Assembly: GCA_964627935.1 (NCBI GenBank) | Contig: CAZVLB010000007.1 | Span: 1 to 64,000, forward strand | Length of the DNA: 64,000 nt | Source: JAABVY01 sp964627935 | GTDB taxonomy: Bacteria > Zixibacteria > MSB-5A5 > JAABVY01 | Direction: 5' to 3' | In this document: in pieces, positions 17,661 to 28,951 of the stretch | How the letters are laid out: the number at the start of each line of letters is the position of its first letter | Position numbering within the stretch: position 1 is the first letter of the stretch | Made by a program: the position numbers and the translations under genes | The notes under the pieces: model-generated | The model's input: the letters and a program-made list of their open reading frames with translations, nothing else | Told to the model about the DNA's origin: nothing | Databases searched by the model: none

Positions 17661-20042
17661 TTATGGCTCCGGAAAAACAATAGAAAACTTGGTAAATTCT
17701 GTCAATTTGCTTTCAATTTCTATTGTTCCAGAATACTTTTCCACGATTTTTTGAACCATGGCCAGCCCCAGTCCGCTGCCGGAATCGGGCTTTGTGGTAT
17801 AAAAAGGCTGAAATATCTTATCAAGGTCTTCAGCCGGTATTCCCGGCCCCGTGTCTTTCCAGGTTATTTCAATTTTCCTACCCTTGGTGTAATTGGCATT
17901 GACATATATTTTTCTTGAGCTCAAATCCTTGTTTTGCAATGCTTCAATTGAATTTTTTAGCAGATTCCTGAATAAAATCCTGAACTGGTCCCCGCTTCCC
18001 ACAAGATGCAAATCTCGCTCAAGATTATTTTCGATGACATTTTGAGCCTTTGAAGTTTCAGCCTTGAATTCATCTATTACGTCATTGATAATAGCGCTTA
18101 AATCGATATCCTGATAGTCATTATCATAATCGATACGTTCAAATCTTCTCAACCGTTCTGCTAATAGTAAACCAGTATTGACCCCTTTTAAAACAACTTC
18201 TTCCAATCCTGAAATCAGCCTATTTACAAGTTGCTGCAATTCGCTGGCAACAATCTCAATCCTGGCTTTTGATTCCTTGGATTCCACACTACTGCTCTTA
18301 GAATAATCATGAAGCAATCGATCCAATTCGGCTAGCTTATCTTTTATTTGAGACCTGATGCCGCGTCGCATCGGATCATTAACAAGATTATCTATGTAAC
18401 TCTTCACTGCTCCCAGAGCATTATTGATTTCATGCCTGAATTGACCAGACGCATTTCTATAGCTTTCAATAGATGCTGTCCTGGATTTTTGTAGAGCGAT
18501 TAAATCAGAGGCTTCTCGGAGTTCTTCATGTTGCTGTTTTATTATTTCCAGATTTCCGCGGGTCCTTATTCGATAATAATTGACAACTATGATCCCTGCC
18601 AAAAGCCCACTCATTATCATTAGCACATATACCTTATTGTTTACATAGAAGGCGCTTGCAAGGTCAATCAGGGATTTCTTATTGATTTTGACAATTGCCG
18701 ACCTATCGAAACGATTTATTATCATTGTAAAGACATTTTCGTTATTGTCATAGCTCAGTGGATAAAAGGAATTTATTTCAAATGGAAATACTGCCATAAC
18801 ATTCCAGTCGGATGAATAAATGGCATTGTTAAACACTAGCGCCATATCTTTCTGCCCACTGAGTCTAATATGGCCTATAAAATTGCTATTCGTTCCACCA
18901 CGACCATAGGCCAAAAGATTCAATGCTGTATCAAAGATAATTGTCTTTCCGGAATATAATCTTGTGTATATGGCAGTTTTGTCGTTATACCTATGGACCA
19001 GGCTGTATCTGGCAATTTCTGGTAATCTTGAGGTTTGTTGAATCAGCCCATTTATATTCAACTTGGTTATGTGAGCGCCAGAACCTGTTGACCCTGCAGT
19101 TTTAAGTTGGTGCTCCTCCTTAAGCGCGACTTCATGGACAAGATAAAATGCCGAGTCGTTCTCCCCTCTTATCAGACATGTGCCGCCATGAGTTACACTT
19201 GTAATATAATTAAAAACTACATCCCCGCTCGAATCAATCTTTGCGACATAGCTGTATCTATCAGTGAACAGACTGTCAGATTGCCCTTGAGCTGGATTAT
19301 ACGTAGCAAAGATGACACCAGGATTATGCCGATCCCTGCAGCTGAAAAATTGATTCTTGACTATGATGGAGGAAACAGGAATATCCCACTCAATGTTAAA
19401 ACTCGAAAATTGGACGCAAAAAAGCTGCCTGACGCCACCTTCCCTGACTGTATTTATGTAAATAAAGAGCTCTGGTTTGCCATCGAAATCGTAGTCTTCA
19501 ATAAGTGGCATTATCATGTCCGGCGTCCATTTTGAATCGCCGGTACTGTCAACGGCGGTGGCGAGAAACTTGAGTTCTGCTCCCAGGGAATCTTCATCCG
19601 GCCAAAATTTGAACAGATATGCCGTATCATTCCTATGGCCAACTCCAACGGCTGCATATTTTTGCAATGCCGGGTCAAAGCATAGTTGCCAATCTTCGAC
19701 TACCATATTTACGGGATCATCTTCGCAGATAAATATGTCATTGTTGTACAGGGAGAATATGGCGGGGAGATCTTCATAGAGCCTTTTATTGTATGCTATT
19801 ACAAACTTACCAACGCTATCTTTCACGCTTGAGGGTTTAACTACCTGGCCGCTTCTCTCTATATCTAAGCGTATTCCAGCCCAGTTATAATCTCTGACAA
19901 TTTCAATGTCATAAGGCAGATATTCAATGGATTTCACCTGATCCATTACAAAAACAGGTACTTTAGCGAATCCGGCATTGCAAAATAGAAATAGCAATAC
20001 TGATACAAGGATTGATAATAAGATGTTATTCGTTTGTCTCAT
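17661..20042 (-). CDS. Membrane sensor histidine kinase with large periplasmic domain
   Basis: This 793-residue protein has a signal peptide at residues 1-26 (NNILLSILVSVLLFLFCNAG FA). A periplasmic region to about residue 467 has repeated beta strands with Asp-rich turns (DYDFDGKPELFIYINT), suggesting a beta-propeller-like sensor. One membrane span follows (about 468-490, LMIMSGLLAGIIVVNYY), then a coiled coil, an H-box (FRHEINNALGAVKSYID, His about 538), and an ATPase domain with N box RNLLKNSIEAL, G1 DTGPGIP and G2 GSGLGLAM. It should autophosphorylate and pass phosphate to the adjacent regulator at 16113-17516. The ligand is unknown. Given the neighbours, sensing of surface material or polysaccharide is possible, but this is only inferred from context. 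Confidence 0.9.
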   Translation of the reverse strand: MRQTNNILLSILVSVLLFLFCNAGFAKVPVFVMDQVKSIEYLPYDIEIVRDYNWAGIRLDIERSGQVVKPSSVKDSVGKFVIAYNKRLYEDLPAIFSLYNNDIFICEDDPVNMVVEDWQLCFDPALQKYAAVGVGHRNDTAYLFKFWPDEDSLGAELKFLATAVDSTGDSKWTPDMIMPLIEDYDFDGKPELFIYINTVREGGVRQLFCVQFSSFNIEWDIPVSSIIVKNQFFSCRDRHNPGVIFATYNPAQGQSDSLFTDRYSYVAKIDSSGDVVFNYITSVTHGGTCLIRGENDSAFYLVHEVALKEEHQLKTAGSTGSGAHITKLNINGLIQQTSRLPEIARYSLVHRYNDKTAIYTRLYSGKTIIFDTALNLLAYGRGGTNSNFIGHIRLSGQKDMALVFNNAIYSSDWNVMAVFPFEINSFYPLSYDNNENVFTMIINRFDRSAIVKINKKSLIDLASAFYVNNKVYVLMIMSGLLAGIIVVNYYRIRTRGNLEIIKQQHEELREASDLIALQKSRTASIESYRNASGQFRHEINNALGAVKSYIDNLVNDPMRRGIRSQIKDKLAELDRLLHDYSKSSSVESKESKARIEIVASELQQLVNRLISGLEEVVLKGVNTGLLLAERLRRFERIDYDNDYQDIDLSAIINDVIDEFKAETSKAQNVIENNLERDLHLVGSGDQFRILFRNLLKNSIEALQNKDLSSRKIYVNANYTKGRKIEITWKDTGPGIPAEDLDKIFQPFYTTKPDSGSGLGLAMVQKIVEKYSGTIEIESKLTEFTKFSIVFPEP

Positions 20043-20336
20043 ATCTTTTGGTCCGTTGCAAGCTCAGGCATAAATAAGTTATAGTAAGTCAAATATTTTA
20101 ACAAGTCTTTTCTATGTATTGGCCGCGAATGTTAGGGTTTTGAGAACGAAGCTCCTTAATGAGGTTCTAGTAGCAGCCTTAAATTATAGACTCGCGTAAC
20201 CTAAATCTGGCAATGAGTAATTGCCCCAGACCATAATAAATTATTGACAGACTGCCTTCATACATATTTATTTCAGTAAAGTGGGCAATTAATCTCTTTC
20301 CTTTCTAAATTGACCATACGCTTCTCTGGAGGAAAA

Positions 20337-21929
20337 ATGAAAAAGGGAGTTTTTCTTGTTGTCTTGCTATATGTATTTCAGATTGCTTTGCCGGCAACTA
20401 TCAATGTGCCATCAGATCAGCCAACAATTCAGGCAGGAATCAATGCAGCCGTGAGCGGTGATACTGTTCTTATTGCTTCCGGAACTTACTCCGGGCCAGG
20501 AAACCATAGTATCTCAAATCTAGGTAAAAACATAGTGATTAAAGGCGCTTCGGGAGCCTTGAATACCATCATTGACGTTCAAGGAAGTGGAGCTAATGGC
20601 TTTGATCTTGAATTTAAAACAATTTCTTCTAAGCTGGATCAGGAAGTTACGATTGAAGATATCTCAATTGTCAACGCCCAATGGGCCATCTATGACGGGA
20701 CAATCAATCCGACTATTAATAGATGCAGGATTACCAATAATGACAATGGCATTTGGTTGCGTGGCGGAATTCTCGATAGCTGTGTGATTTCAAACAATTC
20801 ATCGTACGGCATTCAAATTGAATACTATATTGTTCCCATTGTCATATCAAACTGCGAAGTATCAAACAATGGTGAATATGGTTTATATTCCGGTCTTGAA
20901 TATGGCGAATCCGCCAACTGCAGAATAGAATCCTCCTTAGTCGAAGGTAATCAGAAAGGACTCTGGGGGACTTTCGAAGCAGTCGGAGATACAATTAGAA
21001 ATGGAATTGACGGTGTCGGAGGAAATCGGGCCGGGGGAGGAAATCAATTCACATTGCAGAACTGTTATCTTTCAAATTTAAGCGGTACAGTGATCACGGC
21101 GGCCGCTGGAACCCAGATTATTGATACGGAAATTGCATACAATTCCGGCGATATTGCATCTGTAGTCTGCGATAGAAATCTCCATCTTGTTCGCTGCAAA
21201 ATCCATGAAAATACTGGAATTGGAATATCGGTTGATTTCATGCCATGTGAATACCAGGCTTCACTTACTATGGATAGCTGCATATACATAAAAAATGCAA
21301 ATGGGGTTAGCTTTTTCGGTGAACAGGCGTCGGGTGTTTATGGATTTCACATTAATGGATGTACATTTGCCTCCAATCAAAGTGATGCAATATATGCACA
21401 CACTCTTACCCCTTCGGGAACTAATTTAAGCATACTCAATACAATAGTAGCTTTCAACTCCGGTATCGGCATTGAAGTTGACCTTGGCAGCCTGGTTGAG
21501 TGCAACAACTCATTTCAAAATACCAATGGAAACTACGCTGAAATCCCTGATCAGACAGGAGTTAACGGCAATATCTCCGAGGATCCTATGTTCTGCGAGA
21601 CCGCAGTCGGGGATTATCACATAAGTGCACTCTCACCATGCGCCCCTGCAAATAATGATTGTGCCATCTTGATCGGTGCCCTGGACATAGGCTGCGATGA
21701 TTATATCTGCGGTAATGCCAATGGTGATAATGATGTCAATATCAGTGATGCGGTTTGGATAATAAACTATGTTTTCGTCAGTGGCAATCCTCCTGATCCG
21801 CTAGAATCTGGTGATGCCAATTGCGACGGTGATGTAAATGTCTCAGATGCAGTCTGGATCATTAATTATGTCTTTGTGGGTGGTAATGATCCATGTGACA
21901 CTGATGGCGATGGGATCCCGGATTGCTGA
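20337..21929 (+). CDS. Secreted beta-helix protein with C-terminal dockerin repeats
   Basis: The ATG at 20337 follows CTGGAGGAAAA and opens a signal peptide (MKKGVFLVVLLYVFQIALPA). The 9-codon upstream extension is rejected because it would precede this signal. Residues 20-450 are a parallel beta-helix starting with DQPTIQAGINAAVSGDTVLI and closing with DPMFC...SPCAPANNDCAI LIGALDIGC. Residues about 462-530 are two dockerin repeats (CGNANGDNDVNISDAVWIIN; CDGDVNVSDAVWIINYVF) with the tail DTDGDGIPDC. The 530-residue product is a paralogue of the proteins at 1-3147 and 3265-4467 and is probably a surface binding protein. Its promoter should lie in the 294-base gap shared with the divergent kinase gene. 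Confidence 0.88.
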   Translation: MKKGVFLVVLLYVFQIALPATINVPSDQPTIQAGINAAVSGDTVLIASGTYSGPGNHSISNLGKNIVIKGASGALNTIIDVQGSGANGFDLEFKTISSKLDQEVTIEDISIVNAQWAIYDGTINPTINRCRITNNDNGIWLRGGILDSCVISNNSSYGIQIEYYIVPIVISNCEVSNNGEYGLYSGLEYGESANCRIESSLVEGNQKGLWGTFEAVGDTIRNGIDGVGGNRAGGGNQFTLQNCYLSNLSGTVITAAAGTQIIDTEIAYNSGDIASVVCDRNLHLVRCKIHENTGIGISVDFMPCEYQASLTMDSCIYIKNANGVSFFGEQASGVYGFHINGCTFASNQSDAIYAHTLTPSGTNLSILNTIVAFNSGIGIEVDLGSLVECNNSFQNTNGNYAEIPDQTGVNGNISEDPMFCETAVGDYHISALSPCAPANNDCAILIGALDIGCDDYICGNANGDNDVNISDAVWIINYVFVSGNPPDPLESGDANCDGDVNVSDAVWIINYVFVGGNDPCDTDGDGIPDC

Positions 21930-22406
21930 TGCCATGGGGTAATCCAGATTCAAAACCATCCTGTATCCCTGACCCGGGGGTTCCCTCTTTATGACATAAG
22001 GGATGGTCTATACACCCACCAAGTCGCTAAACATGGGTCAAATGATTTAAGATAACATTTCAATGGCTTTCCGGAGTTCCTTACCCGGGAGGCCCAATTG
22101 ATTTCGACCTGGCAGTCTATTGACTTTCTCATCAAATGACCCATCTATAACAGATAACCGGGTGGGGGCGCTTCAACCACGGGGGGCTGGTATAAGTGGA
22201 CTTCATTGTCTGCCAAATCCCTATGCCGCGGTTCTGAAATAGTGTACTATGGCCAGCTTTAGATTTTCAGAAGGCCCTTCAGCGATTAAGTTGAAGGGTT
22301 TATTGTATGCAGGATAAAGTGTGACAGGACGGACTTAATTTGACACTTGAATAGCCTGCGAGTGGTCATTAACCTCTGAAATAAAAACAAATCAGGAGGT
22401 TTGAAT
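21930..22406. other. Non-coding spacer with repeat and IS-end-like sequence
   Basis: No gene is visible in these 477 bases. They contain a dispersed repeat (22171-22260, listed separately) and, at about 22318-22350, sequence that looks like an insertion-sequence end (GTGACAGGACGGACTTAATT followed by TGACACTTG) just ahead of the transposase remnant. Confidence 0.5.
22171..22260. repeat. Dispersed repeat, copy 1
   Basis: This ~90-base stretch recurs at 34292-34379. The core CTATGCCG.GGTTCTGAAATA GTGTACTA...CCAGCTTT is nearly identical, and a weaker match (CTTC.ACC ... ACTTCAT) sits at the same 14-base spacing on its left. The two copies have the same orientation and bracket the 22.4-33.6 kb block of secreted proteins plus the IS remnant. 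Confidence 0.65.
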
Positions 22407-22655
22407 ATGACCACTCAACAGAAACTTGTGCAGAAGAAACTCAATCTTATTGAATAAGGGGAATATCTTCAGAATGTATCAGAAGCCTGCCGAATCCACG
22501 GCATTTCTACGATATCAAGAAAGCCTATGAGAATCAAGGATTTGATTGACTCAAAGAAAAGGCCCGCCGTAAGCCATAAGAATCGAGTAGCCCCGGAGAT
22601 AGAAGAAGCAGTGCTTTTGATGGCCTATGAGCATCTGGCTATGAATATACAATAA
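22407..22655 (+). pseudogene. Decayed IS481-like transposase N-terminal region
   Basis: ATG 22407 has a strong ribosome site (AGGAGG at 22394-22399) and begins MTTQQKLVQKKLNLIE, then hits an in-frame TAA (22455-22457). The same frame continues GEYLQNVSEACRIHGIST and, after a deletion, KNRVAPEIEEAVLLMAYEHL to TAA 22653-22655. This is the usual start of IS481/rve-type transposases (helix-turn-helix with SEACR.HG.SR, then NRVAPEIEEAVL.MA.E.P). The catalytic DDE domain is absent. It is a dead mobile element next to the downstream secreted-protein block. Confidence 0.8.
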
Positions 22656-22668
22656 TTTAAACAAACTG

Positions 22669-25600
22669 CTATTTGAGCAGAATCATTTTCTTTGTCTCTT
22701 TATAATCCTCTGCGACCATTTTATAGAAATACATCCCTGATGCCAGTGGCTTACCATAATCATCACAACCATCCCATTCAACTTTATACGGACCTGCTGA
22801 ATGATGATTGTCCACAAGCGTTCTTACTTTTTCACCAAGCAGGTTATAAATCGATATATTTACATCAGCATCCTGGCCGATTTCGTAGTTAATTTCGGTA
22901 TATGGGTTAAATGGATTCGGGATATTTTGCTGCAGGCTGTGCATTTCTGGAACTACCGCCGATGCCTGGCCCATACTATATCCAATAGATCGCCCATCCT
23001 TGTTGCATAAAATGGCATTTTCTAAAATCAATTGGTCTGATGACTTATATCTCAGCTTAATAATATCATTGGTTCCAGGGCCAATGTAAGACACATTATC
23101 AATGTCGAGTAAGCCGATTTTTAGCTTGTCATCCTTAAACCCATGATATAGCTCATAGCCATAAAGATCAGATTCAATGCCGAGTAATTCGATATCAGTT
23201 GGTTGCTGGAAATCGAATTGCATAGCATAAATATCGATGTAGTTTTCGACGTAAATCTCAGTTTCCCATATCTGGTCTTCTTTATGAACCGAATTGCTTA
23301 TCACCTCGGCCTGAGAGAATAGACCCGTCTTCGCCAAAACCGGCTGTGAACAATGTGATAGAGGCAATGGGAAACCCGGGACAAATATTGAAAAAACACA
23401 ATATTGAGCATCTGAGACATTTGTAATGCAATCGCCATTACAATCAATTGCATTCTGGCAATATGGGGTTAGCGATCCAATGTTAAATACCCAGTCAATA
23501 ATCCACACACAATCGGTTACATTAAATATACAGTCACTGTTTGCATCACCCGGCCTATAGTGGTCAATAAATACGGGTAAGCGCTCAACCGCAGGTATAT
23601 GTTCTTGTCCTGCAGTATCCACTACCAGTAATGAGACTGGATCTATCTGGTTGTAGTATGTGCATGTATCATAGCCTGAAAACAGGCTTATTTCGCAGAT
23701 ACTATCAATAAGGCAATTTCCCAGGAATTCTATTGTTCCTATACAGCTGTCCTTTGAATCCATGTCTACAGGCTGCAAAGCGGGTTTGCCGGTGCCCATG
23801 TTTGCAGTAAAGTCAATTGTCACCCTGCCGTTCTGCATATCGACATTTGCTTCAACAGAATCCATATAGCCCAATCTGGATTCATCGAGGTTAACCCATA
23901 CCGAATCATAAATCCCACTTAAAGCTATTGGGATAGTACCGGCCATAATTGGCTGATGATTGTTAAGATAGATCGGAACAGATATTGGAGTCAGAGCACA
24001 TGCATGGTCTGGCCTTCCCAGAAACAATGTATCAGCCGTAATCTGGCATTTTACCACATCTTCTATGCCGATATCCGACCTGGTACCGCCGTCAGGCAGG
24101 GGATCGATACCAGGATCGCCAGCATCAACACATGGAGAGCAGGTGTTTAGACTAAATCCGCAATTTGCTGAATCTCCAACTATCATGGGATCATCGAAGA
24201 TACTGGTAGCACCAATTGTGATCTCGGCATTCTGAATACAATCTGTGAGATTGCCAAAGTAATCATTATAATTATCCTCAAAAAGCGAGTTTGAGACATA
24301 CACTGCGCAAACCGTGTTAGATGGATCCGTGTTATAATTGTTGGTTACAATATTGTTCCGGAAATCAAGATCCGCACGGTTTGCTTCAACGGCTGCACCA
24401 CGCATCCCGCCTCCGTTTGAAGATAATACATTATTGAGCATGATAAAATCATTACCGGCATTATCGGAACTGGCATAGTAGAATGCTCCACCACCGTTTG
24501 TTACCGAGGTATTACCGTGTATGGCAGTTCTGGTTACAATTCCAACAGAACAGTCAATAGAACTAAATCCTCCACCCGATGAGTTCGATATATTATGAGA
24601 GATACATGAATTATGGATCTCAAAATGAGACCCATCCCGGAAACATATCCCCCCCCCCGCGCCGGTGCTTTCATTGCCATAAATATTACACGAATCAATT
24701 ATAACATTCGATGCCGACACCCTGATAGCACCGGCCTGGCCGCCATGATATGAAGTATCCGGTGCACCATCTGTAAATGACAGTCCTTTAAGAAAAACAG
24801 TATCTGTATCGGTCACATTTTCAATATTGAGACACCGATTATCGGCATCGGCATGAATAACGGTCTCGCCGGGTTCATTCAAGGCAATGATTGATACACA
24901 TTGATCAATCTCAAATGATTCATAGCAGTCACCGGAAAATACAAAAACAGTGTCGCAGGCACCAGTTTGACTAAGCGCATAGGAAATACTCTGATAAGGA
25001 TCTTCAATAGTGCCCAAGCCACTATCATCTCCCAATTCACAATTTACATACTTATTTTCAGAATCTTGTATTACAACAGTTATGATGAAACTGCATTGAG
25101 ATGTATTGCCGGAAGCATCCTCCGCTGTGCAAGTCACCTCCGTCGTGCCTACCCCAAAGAATGAACCCGAAGACGGCTCACATGAGATTGTGGCTCCTGG
25201 ACAATTGTCCTCTACACTCGAGGTGAACTCCACCATAACATCGGTTACATCAGGATTTACATATATGGTCGTATCTCCTGGACATAATGCCACCGGACTC
25301 TCAGTATCATCAACTGTTACATCAAAAGAACAGGTGCTCTCATTGCCAGATCCATCCGTGGCTGTTACAGATACCGTGGTCGTTCCAATCGGGAAGAACG
25401 ATCCCGACTCAGGAGCAACAACAACATCCAATGAACAGTTATCAGTAGCGCTCACCTCAAATGACACGACCGCACCACATTCTCCAAGAGCATTGTCAAC
25501 AGTAATGGCATCAGGACAGATGACCACCGGTGAAGTCGTATCCACAACTGTCACCAACCCCTCACAGCTATCGCTGAGACCATCAGTATCCGTCACTATC

Positions 25601-26717
25601 AGCGTTACCAATGTCTCGCCCAGAGCATAAGGACCCGCTGGAACCTGATCCAATGTTATTTCCTGACCCTCTGGATCATAGGAACCTGCATCTATAGAAG
25701 CTTCAGATGCACAGTTCTCGTCCGCATATAACTCTACATCCTGGCATAAAGCCACAGGACTCTCAGTATCATCAACTGTCACCTTAATTGTAAAATATTG
25801 GGGTGTATCCCCTCCACATACCTCATATTCAGTAATAATCCTCATGTCAGGAATAAGAATTGAGTCAGAACAATCGTCTCCAGCAAAAAGTGCATATGTT
25901 AGCGATGTATCTGGATCAAATTTATTTGGATCCCAGCTAAGTATAGCGCATCTTGAATCTGGGGGTGGCACATTGCCATGGGGATTAATCACAATAATCC
26001 AACAATAAGATTCCATGCCAATTTGCCGAATGTTGGTTAAGTATGGACCGCTCCAGTCAGTCCAATAGCCATCAATAAGAACAGTATAGCCAAAGGGTTC
26101 AGGAGGCTTTGGAATTGTATCAATCATCGTGCAGACTCCAACTTCTATGGAATCTTGAAAAGCATTGCCCTCTATTTGCTCTCCTTCGACATAAATGGTA
26201 GCCGTCCAACATCTAGGATCCGGCATAATTGTAACATTAAATATAGTATCCTTCATAATACCATTGTCGGTATATTCAGCAGAGATCTGGCAAAATACAG
26301 CAGTGTTTGTATTGGATGCTGTAAATAACCCAACATTATCAATATTCGCATTATCACAATTGTCATTCCAAATTACACTACACGGGTTTGGCACGATTTC
26401 ATCAGATCCATCATTGTAATATGCATGACAATGATACTGATTTGGAGAATTTACAAAAACTGTATCCGGTCCCTCAATGATAATATACAAAAGCTCTCTC
26501 CCTTCAGCCTGTGGACTAAGCTCAAGGTAGGCATAAATGTCATTTTCAAACGTACCATTACCTTTAAAAAAGGTTGCATTAAAGCCGTCAGTAATTTCTT
26601 CATATGTTTGATGCTTCCAAATCCTGAAGCTCATGCAGTTCCCGGGAGTATATCCATCCACCTCGACAGTCTGAGCATCATCCTCCCAGGCTGTGATCGC
26701 CAGTGGCCAGTCAGTCC
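22669..26717 (-). CDS. C-terminal part of giant HYR/beta-helix/cohesin-like surface protein (cut by assembly gap)
   Basis: The reading frame comes out of the N gap at 26717 in the middle of a 'DEIG' module (TDWPLAITAWEDDAQTVEVD GYTPGN) and continues about 1350 residues. Order: a bacterial Ig-like stretch, three HYR domains (SPVALC.D..., SPVVICPDAITVDNALGECG, DDTESPVALCPGDTTIYV), a beta-helix (about 25050-24100), a cohesin-like beta-sandwich (about 24040-23570, ISVPIYLNNHQPIMAGTIPI), a Cys-containing dockerin-like pair (RPGDANSDCIFNVTDCVWII), a second cohesin-like strand set (about 23290-23020) and a FlgD-like sorting domain (IPNPFNPYTEINYEI, ending KKMILLK). It is almost certainly the same gene as 26818-28876. 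Having cohesin-like and dockerin-like modules in one chain is notable. Confidence 0.85.
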
Positions 26718-26817
26718 NNNNNNNNNNNNNNNNNNNNNNNNNNNNNNNNNNNNNNNNNNNNNNNNNNNNNNNNNNNNNNNNNNNNNNNNNNNNNNNNNNN
26801 NNNNNNNNNNNNNNNNN
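26718..26817. other. 100-N assembly gap inside a repeated coding module
   Basis: Exactly 100 Ns is the usual placeholder for a gap of unknown size. Bases just left of it (26633-26717) are nearly identical to 27373-27457, and bases just right (26818-26873) nearly match 28219-28274. The assembler therefore broke on a coding repeat. By analogy with the complete module nearby, roughly 60 residues (about 180 bases) are missing, which would rejoin the two flanking frames. Confidence 0.95.
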
Positions 26818-28876
26818 TCGACTCATTACCAAATGAATCAACCGCATACCAGCTGCGATAGATAACATCTCCTAAATCATTATCACTATATATGAATTCA
26901 GGAGTTTGATCACAACCGCTAATAACAACAGGATAACCGGTAAAGGAAGTATCCGATGTGCCGCCGCAAGGCACCTCAACATCTGCAGGACAGGCAATCT
27001 CCATGGCAACAATCTCTACCGTAATCAGCTGAATACAACTGTCGGATACATTGCCGGATTCATCTTCTGCATACCAGTAACGATTAATGATGTTATCTAT
27101 TCTAACATCCGTGTAATCCACCAGCGGGGATGGATCGCAATTGTCAACTGCTATGGCCATGCCTGTCACTGATGGATCAATTGAGCTTGAGCAGTCGATC
27201 ACCAGGCTATCAGGACATGTCACAATCGGAGCAGTCTGGTCATCAAGACAAGGGTCTGCAGCAGGACATAAAGAGATAACACTATAAGCTCCTATTCCAA
27301 AGCGGCCTTCATCAACTGAGCTATGACTCACTTCCTCTTCGCTGCCGTCAACATGCCAAATCCTGAAACTCATATAGTTCCCGGGAGTATATCCATCCAC
27401 TTCGACAGTCTGAGCATCATCCTCCCAGGCTGTGATCGCCAGTGGCCAGTCAGTCCCCACTACCGCTGCACCTACACACAGATCACCGTCAAATACCCCT
27501 ATCTCATCACATTCCGATATGTCACATCCGGAATTCTCTATCACTATGCTGTAATCTCCTCCCGTATTGGAACTGTAATTGAAATGATCAGGTTCTGTAA
27601 TCAAATACAACTGCTGTACACAGGTATCGGATACATTACCAGAGATATCTTCAGCATACCAGTAACGATAGATTATACCATCCGCCTCAACATCCATTGA
27701 ATCAAGCATTGGCGAGGGATCACAATTGTCCGATACATCCGGCCGGCCCGTCACAGCAGAGGACAGAGAGCCTCCACAGGCTATCTCTACATCAGATGGA
27801 CAGATAAGATCCGGAGACTCATGGTCATCTTCACAAGGATCCGCCGTCGCACAAACCGTCACTATACTGTATGCTCCCGATTCAAAACTGCCATCACCAA
27901 GGCTGAAAACCGCATCCACTGAAAACTCACTGTCACCATCCCAGACACGGAAACTTATCTCCGAGTTAGCACTGTAACCGTCCAACACTCCCGTCTGGGT
28001 GTCATCACCCCAGGCTACCACCGAAAGAGGCCAGGCTCCATCAACTACCGCAGCTCCCACGCATAAACTGCCGTCATATACCCCGATCTCATCACAGGAC
28101 TCAAGAATACAACCAATGCCTGTACTGTCTATCACTATACTGTAATTACTACCAGTATTAGACGTGTAACTGAAATGAACAGGACCAGATACCAGGTCGA
28201 TTACCTGCGTACAAACATTCGACTCATTACCAAATGAATCAACCGCATACCAGCTGCGATAGATAACATCTCCCACCTCAGTGTCACTATAGCTTACAAA
28301 TGGACTATCAGTGCAATTATCCGTGGCGGTAGCCCATCCTGTATAATCCGGCTCTGCAGAACCATAGCATTTGTGTATCGCTGTATCGGGCGGACAAACC
28401 ATCTCCGGGGCAATTAAATCAGGATCGCATGGATCGAAGGGTGTGCATAGAGATACCAATGCATAAGCATCTGATTCAAAAGTATTGCCAATAGTATGAA
28501 AAGTGGCTGGAACAGTATCCTCAGTTTCTGTCCCATAATACCAGATATGGAACGTAATAGGATTCCCTTCTATGTACCCGTCAATTAAAGCCGTTTGTAT
28601 ATCATCGCCCCAGGCAATTAGGGATACTGGCCATTCACCATCAAATACTGTCGCCCCTACACATCGGGAACCATCGTAAACGGCAATTTCATCACAAATA
28701 GAAAGCTCACAAGCAGTACCTTCTTCTTGAACCACAATGCTGTAACTGCTTGAAGTATTTGCATTAAATGAAAAGTGGGTAGGTTCTGCACAATCCTGCC
28801 CATAGATATCTGAGGAAATCATAAAAACAAGCAGTAAAAAGGGCATAATGATGCTTTTAATATTACAGTTTACCAT
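26818..28876 (-). CDS. N-terminal part of giant 'DEIG'/HYR-repeat surface protein
   Basis: ATG 28874-28876 starts a signal peptide (MPFLLLVFMISSDIYG follows a short polar leader) and then a modular chain. Three copies of the same ~85-residue unit occur (FSFNANTSSSYSIV / FSYTSNTGSNYSIV / FNYSSNTGGDYSIV, then CDEI.V.DG..CVGA, WPL...AW.DD.QT...DGY, F.IW). They alternate with four HYR-like, two-Cys units (CP.D..., VTG..V.DNCDPSP, I.R.WYAEDISGN). The frame runs into the N gap at YRSWYAVDSFGNES. The start codon has only a weak ribosome site, and the preceding gene ends 76 bases upstream, so it may be expressed from the upstream operon. It is probably the front half of the protein at 22669-26717. 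Confidence 0.85.
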
Positions 28877-28951
28877 AGTATTCCAATCCCATAACCATAT
28901 AGGCTTCTCTATTTAGGCAAGATCTCTGTACCTATATAAAAGCACAGCAAT

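Noticed and set aside
26718..26817. Peptide fragments reading through the Ns
   Set aside because: The bases are unknown, so the frames through the gap carry no information.
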